Below are positions 59,220-64,000 of a stretch of 64,000 nucleotides of DNA, in pieces. The notes under the pieces are model-generated. The model had not been told where the DNA came from and did no database searches. It saw nothing but the letters and a program-made list of their open reading frames with translations. A program made the position numbers and the translations under genes. Position 1 is the first letter of the stretch, and every line of letters begins with the position of its first letter. Source of the DNA: Urophycis tenuis (taxonomy: Eukaryota; Chordata; Actinopteri; Gadiformes; Phycidae); NCBI GenBank assembly GCA_036785325.1, contig JAXIVH010000018.1, positions 3,275,498 to 3,339,497 on the forward strand, written 5' to 3'.

Positions 59220-59462
59220 TATGTGTGTGTCCTATTTGTATATGTGTGTGTCCGAGCTTGTGTGTGTGTGTTTGACTCCTGTATGTGTATCTAGCGTGTG
59301 TTTGTGTGTCTTATGTGTGTATCTAGCTGTGTGTGTATGTAGCTAGTGTGTGTGTGTGTGTGTGGTTGGGGGGGGGGGATGTCTCAGGTGTGTGTGTGTG
59401 TGTGTGGGGGGGGGGGAAGTCTCAGGTGTGTATGTGTGTATGTCTTGTGTGTGTGTGTGTGT
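59220..59462 (+). repeat. GT-rich tract with poly-G interruptions
   Basis: GTGTGTATCTAG-type units, then two copies of (GT)n-G(9-10)-ATGTCTCAGG/AAGTCTCAGG. Confidence 0.8.
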
Positions 59463-59869
59463 GGGATCCCCTGTCTGAATGACAGTGATACCATCTTGGC
59501 CTAACAAGCCGAGGCTTGATTGTGGAACATTCTTGAACGTGCCGAAGCAGCGCTCGGTCCCCAGGGGCCCGTCCTCCCTCCCCTCCTCACCCCTGGTTTA
59601 CAGCCCTAATGTCAGGACCTCTTGCACTTCCAAACACCGCTACTCCCTTCCCGGCCGTCCCGTGAGTTATGCCACGCTACGCTAAACGCTTCCCAGCTTC
59701 AGACTCCCACTTGTCTCCCCAGTCTAAATGGATTTAGAGAAGGGCCGTAATGATACAGCGTGATGCATTTGGGGCCACTTTGATGCTGGAAGCCCCCACT
59801 TCCGAGGCCGTGGAAGACTCTGCGAAGAAATGCAGCAGTTTGCTGTTTCACTTCACTTGTAGTTCTCTT

Positions 59870-60060
59870 CCAGCATGCTGTGGGTTCTGTTCAGTTCTGT
59901 TCAGTTGGAGTTCCCTTTGGTTGTGCTCTCTGTGTGTTCAGGTGTAGTTCTGTTGAGTTGTGCTGTAGTTCTGTTCAGTTGAAGTTCCCTTCAGTTGTGG
60001 TGTCGGTCTGTTCAGGTGTAGTTCTGTTGAGTTGCGCTGTAGTACTGTTCAGTTCTGCTC
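59870..60060 (+). repeat. ~75-bp tandem of GTTCTGTT(C/G)AGTTG
   Basis: TTCAGGTGTAGTTCTGTTGA and AGTTCTGTTCAGTTGAAGTT words repeat about 2.5 times. Confidence 0.75.
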
Positions 60061-60734
60061 CGATCGAGTCATCCGTATCTGATGCAAAACTTCTGAAGTC
60101 AGCGCAAACGGGTAATTGAAACTCTTTTGTTAATTCATTAGTAAAATCAGGATTTTACACCCGTGTTAGATAAAATCCGAAGTGAACTCTAACATAACAA
60201 TCCATGAATTAGCTTGTCCCTTTAACTGTAAATATATAAATATATCGACCGGCTGAGTAAATCAATGAGGACACACAGTCTGTACTGACCTTGTGAAACG
60301 CAAAGTCATAGGGTACAGATGCTGCCCACCGTGCACGCCGCCGTGCGCGTTTAATCATTTACACTCGAGCGCCCAGACCCAAATCCCTTCAGGTTTATTT
60401 ATACAGTCCTCTGTCACAATTACACAGGTCTTTTGCTAGCCAATATTTGATGACCCTGCACAGAACATGTCCTGCGGTCGCTGGCCTCCATCTCCTAAGA
60501 CGTAAAATATGAGCAGGCCACAGGAACCCCTGGCTGCTTATAGAACGTGACGTTACATCGAAATGACTGCCTCCATTTCAGAAGTGTAGGAGCATAGGAA
60601 TGTCAATGTTAGTGATAGTGTGTGGGTCATTGATACTGTATCAAACACTGTATACTGTATTGATGAGGCAAATGATGGTGACATTATTTGTCATTAACGT
60701 GGTGACATCGTTGTGTTTTGAAACCGCCACAGCG

Positions 60735-60783
60735 TTTCTCATGTGAGACGTGGCAAAGGTGTAGCCATGTCTCGCATGAGAAA
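60735..60783. repeat. 20-bp-arm imperfect inverted repeat
   Basis: TTTCTCATGTGAGACGTGGC and GCCATGTCTCGCATGAGAAA are complementary apart from two bases, 9 bp apart. A related single arm (CACAGCGTTTCTCATGCAAG) lies in an ltbp3 intron at about 18377-18402, suggesting a dispersed element. Confidence 0.8.
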
Positions 60784-60944
60784 TACCTAGCCTGGGATAC
60801 AGTTCCATTTATTTAGGATTTTACTGTACTACAACTCTGTCTGCCGATACTCTCCAAATGGAGGCGTATCGGCAACAAAAAATCTCATGATGCATTCTGA
60901 TGTATAAGCCCATTCATATTTGACTGTTGAGTCATTGAACACAC

Positions 60945-61080
60945 CTTCATCCAAAGTGACTTAAAGTGACTTTTGGATGCCATTTAAGGACATGAGCATC
61001 CTGCTCATGGACGCCTACAGGGTTACCGTGGACACGGGGGATTTGAACCCACAGCCTCCCGCAAACTCCAATGAAACCCA
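60945..61080 (-). mobile_element. SINE remnant, minus strand
   Basis: CACCTTCATCCAAAGTGACT (complement of the SINE end) and GATTTGAACCCACAGCC (box B complement). Confidence 0.55.
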
Positions 61081-62194
61081 TTTGCTAACTTCTTTGTAGA
61101 AGACGAAGAGGGAACCCGTATGAAGATGTAACATTCTGCTGTTGGCTGTGAAGAGCCACCAGCAAAACGTCGCACGGCACGCCAAAACTGTCCGTGTGAC
61201 AAGCAAGGACAGACTCCACTGAAACGCACTGCAGAAGAGATGGAGAAGCCTGAGAAGGAACACATGGCCATGAAGAGTTAGTACAGGGAGTTAATACACT
61301 TCATATCGCATTCCTCCAGAGAATTGAAATGGCCACATGGCGGGGAAACAACCCACCCCCCCCCCCCCCCCAGATATCATGTATGTGTGCAGCGTGTGTT
61401 CTTTCTGCAGCCTGTAGCCCTCCCTGGGGATCCTGCGAGGAGGAGTTGTGTGATGTTTGACATGATTTACTGCCACATTCTCAGTCATGGATATCTCCTC
61501 TCCCTCTCCTCCTCCTTCTTTCTGTTTAGCTCCTCCACATCTCCCTGCTACTAAATTGTCGATCATTGACTACAACTCGTTTTTGGCTGAAAAGACACAC
61601 TGCTTCACACCACAGATTCTCCCCCTGCCCAGCCTTAGTCAAACCCTTACCCACATTGAACCATCTCTAACCCAACACGTGAACTCCTGATTCCTAAACC
61701 TCACCGTCTTTTAGCAAGCAGTTCAATCAATGACTCCACTTCTCTACACTTCCTCCAGTTTCAACCCTGCCGCGCGGAGCAGAGGGTCATAGGTCAAGGC
61801 ACGCCGTTCTTCTTAGATTACCCGCCGTTGATGACCAGAGCAAAATCAGCAAGCGGTCACTCTTCATTGACTCCCCCCACACCCCACACCCCTCTCCATA
61901 AAACCCTGTATGTGGACGGCCCGGGGCAGTGGGACTTCTAATGAGGTCCATCCAGATGCTCTGGGCTCCTCTGGACTAGATGAAACGGACAGCAGAACAG
62001 GCAGCGCCCCCGGGGCCGGCGGGGAGGCGTCCCGCGGTGCAGGGTCCTCCATCACTTCCCGCAGGACCGTTGGACTCCGCGCGGCGACTGCACTTTTTTT
62101 TTTTTACTACAGCTGCTGTTACCTCGCCTTTTTTTAGTGACATTCTCGCCTCTGAGTCGTATTCCGTCTCCTTCAGTTATTTTGACATTTGGCA

Positions 62195-62220
62195 CGTGTC
62201 GTGTCGGCCGACACGACACG
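62195..62220. repeat. 26-bp perfect palindrome
   Basis: The 13-bp half CGTGTCGTGTCGG is followed immediately by its exact complement CCGACACGACACG, with no spacer. It is CpG-rich inside an AT-leaning intron and includes CGGCCG at the centre. Confidence 0.97.
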
Positions 62221-62579
62221 AGAGAGAGAAAGCCGTTGCTCTGTTGCGCTGTTCTCGAAACGGAAGTTCAAGGACAGCCCTTTGTTCTTAGTTTTTGGAT
62301 TTGAGCACTTAACCTGTTGAGCAGAGCCATCTTGAGGAGGGCTCTGTTTAGTAATCTAGGTCAAATGGTAATGTATGTTGAATTACCTGTTGTCGTACCA
62401 GAAAGACTAACAAACAGTGGTGTTCAGTTCCTGTGGTTATGCTAATCGTCGGTAATCACCCGTGCTCCTGGTGTGGGGACATGTCATTTCTGCCGTTTAC
62501 CACCACCTTATTCATTGCAGAAGTTTGATGGTTTTGCAAATGCTTGGCATGTGTTTGCAATATTTACACATACACACAC

Positions 62580-62637
62580 ATACATAGTACATACAGACTC
62601 ACACACACACACACACAGACTCACACACATACAGACT

Positions 62638-62716
<79 letters not shown>

Positions 62717-62775
62717 TCACTCACAGACACACACACACACACATACACACACTCACCCACCCACACACACATAAT
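62580..62775 (+). repeat. CA-rich microsatellite
   Basis: (CA)n with ACAGACTCACAC interruptions over about 190 bp; the longest pure run is about 70 bp at 62640-62713. Confidence 0.95.
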
Positions 62776-62780
62776 ACACA

Positions 62781-62905
62781 CGCGTATGTGTGGGCAGGAA
62801 AGAGCTTGTTACTGCTGCCTACTCTTTCTCAACAACTTCCTTCCTGTCTTAACGCCTTCTGAAAACTGCAAAGAGGAGTGTTCAGATGAGAGCTTGTGTT
62901 TGTTA

Positions 62906-62936
<31 letters not shown>

Positions 62937-63229
62937 GGAAAGAGAGAGAGCGAGAGAGAGAGAGACAAGATTGGTTCCTCTGGTGATACACCTTCTGGAC
63001 AAGCCCCGCCCCCTTCCCCCCCCACAAGTTCCCTAGGATCTAAGCCTGGCAGCCATAATAATCCCCTTCTCCTGGCCCTGCCGTCCCGCCGACCTATCAG
63101 GAGCAGGGTTTAGTCCACCTCTACACCTACCACACCCCCTCCTCCTCCTCCTCCTCCTCCCCCTGCCTGCCTGCCTGCCTGCCTGCCTGTGGTCTCCCCC
63201 TCCCTCCGGCGCCCCTCCCTCCCTAACAC
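62781..63229 (+). other. sptbn2 intron with GA and CCTG repeats
   Basis: (GA)n at 62907-62965, CCT repeats then (CCTG)n at about 63137-63188. No coding signal. Confidence 0.7.
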
Positions 63230-64000
63230 ACCTTATTCAAATGACACCAGCTTCAGAGGGCAACTGGCTCTGTTTACACAGCCACCCGACCGCGGCCGGT
63301 TCCTGTGCTATGCTCAGTGTGCGAGCAGCAGCAGCCCGTGTGTGCGTGCTCAAGAGTTTGGGAGGGAAACCGGCGGCTGGTGCCACTACGCTGCCTGAAG
63401 TGAGGAGGAAGTCGCGCACAAAGTTTTTTTTTTTTCTTCTTCTTCTTCTTTTTTTTTTCCCTCCCTTTTGGCTTGTTGTTGTACTTTTTTTTTTTTACTC
63501 CAAAGGAGGCCCGGAGTGAATGGTGGTTGGTGTGTAGCACGCAGGAAAGGGGCTGAAACAGAGGAACATTTTGTACTGTATGGTCGAGAGACACAGAGGT
63601 GGGGGGGGGGTTGTGAAGGAGAGAGAGAGAGAGAGAGAAGAAAAAAAAAAAGTCCTTGAAAGAATTCCTCGTGCTTTTCCTTGGGAAAAAGGTGCAAGAG
63701 AGAGAGAGAGAGCGAGAGAGAGAGAGAGAGCCGGAGACAGAAGACACAGAGGAGCGTTCCCTTGCCTGCTTTGTGCCTTATTTGCTTAGCCACACGTTGA
63801 AGGAATACTGAAGGGAAGACCACAAGATTTTTTTTTCCCCCTTCTATTTCGGATTTTAACCGACCTTTTCACCGAGATCCTTTTTCCTTTTTTTTTTTTT
63901 CTGTGTTGAGAAACTCTTGTGGGGGCTGTAGTATTTTCTTGCTCTGCTCTTTTTTTTTTCTTCTTCTCCCTCCTCCTGTTTTTACTGGAAAGCCTGCCTC
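63230..64000 (+). promoter_or_regulatory. Possible 5'-UTR/promoter-like region at window end
   Basis: Unlike the surrounding intron, 63230-63430 is mixed-composition and CpG-containing, and is followed by alternating pyrimidine and GA-rich runs typical of long fish 5' UTRs. There is no supported ORF. It could be an alternative sptbn2 first exon inside intron 1, or another gene starting beyond the window. Confidence 0.22.

Noticed and set aside
61085..61275. Sequence before AAGACGAAGAGGGAAC considered as sptbn2 exon 2
   Set aside because: The translation does not give the expected DEREAVQKK/CH-domain sequence and no donor fits.

Overview
The window is vertebrate nuclear DNA, almost certainly from a ray-finned (teleost) fish. 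Coding sequence is split into short GT-AG exons. Introns and intergenic DNA are full of long (CA/GT)n and (CT/GA)n microsatellites, minisatellites, tRNA-derived SINEs with the teleost 'AAAAGCGTCTGCTAAATG'-type 3' end, an L2-like LINE relic and non-autonomous DNA transposons. One SINE tail (ending in AATAAAGGTT plus poly-A) resembles repeats common in salmonids and pikes, but that is only a hint at the lineage. There is no prokaryotic, viral or CRISPR content.

Two genes are supported, both on the + strand. (1) Positions 12677-34289 hold 28 coding exons of a latent TGF-beta binding protein, best matched to LTBP3. I joined the exons by hand: they give one open frame of 1158 codons plus stop, with an EGF-like domain, four eight-cysteine (TB/hybrid) domains, 14 further EGF modules and the C-terminus. 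The N-terminal exon(s) with the signal peptide were not found; they lie upstream of the window, in the 200-N gap at 4866-5065, or are unrecognised. (2) Positions 56203-56359 hold the first coding exon (52 codons) of a beta-spectrin, best matched to SPTBN2 (beta-III spectrin); the rest lies beyond 64000. Both human orthologues lie on 11q13, so the pairing fits conserved synteny.

Layout: 1-12676, non-coding DNA (5' flank or intron 1 of ltbp3) with SINEs, a 1-kb CT-rich satellite block and an assembly gap; 12677-34289, ltbp3 coding exons; 34290 to about 34995, its 3' UTR with an AATAAA signal; 35-56 kb, intergenic or sptbn2 5' region with a LINE relic, very long GT/CA tracts, a GC-rich pocket and a perfect 35-bp-arm hairpin; 56.2 kb, sptbn2 exon; 56.4-64 kb, sptbn2 intron, ending in a possible 5'-UTR/promoter-like stretch.

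The most unusual observations concern ltbp3 splicing. An 11-nt microexon follows a GC-AG intron and restores the frame. A second GC-AG donor competes with a GT 4 nt downstream. In one intron the 3' end of the preceding exon, with its splice donor, has been copied six more times between CA tracts, while the far end of the same intron is a 30-bp minisatellite of acceptor-like units. The two proteins have no known direct functional link: LTBP3 is an extracellular-matrix protein that chaperones latent TGF-beta, and beta-III spectrin is a membrane-cytoskeleton protein.
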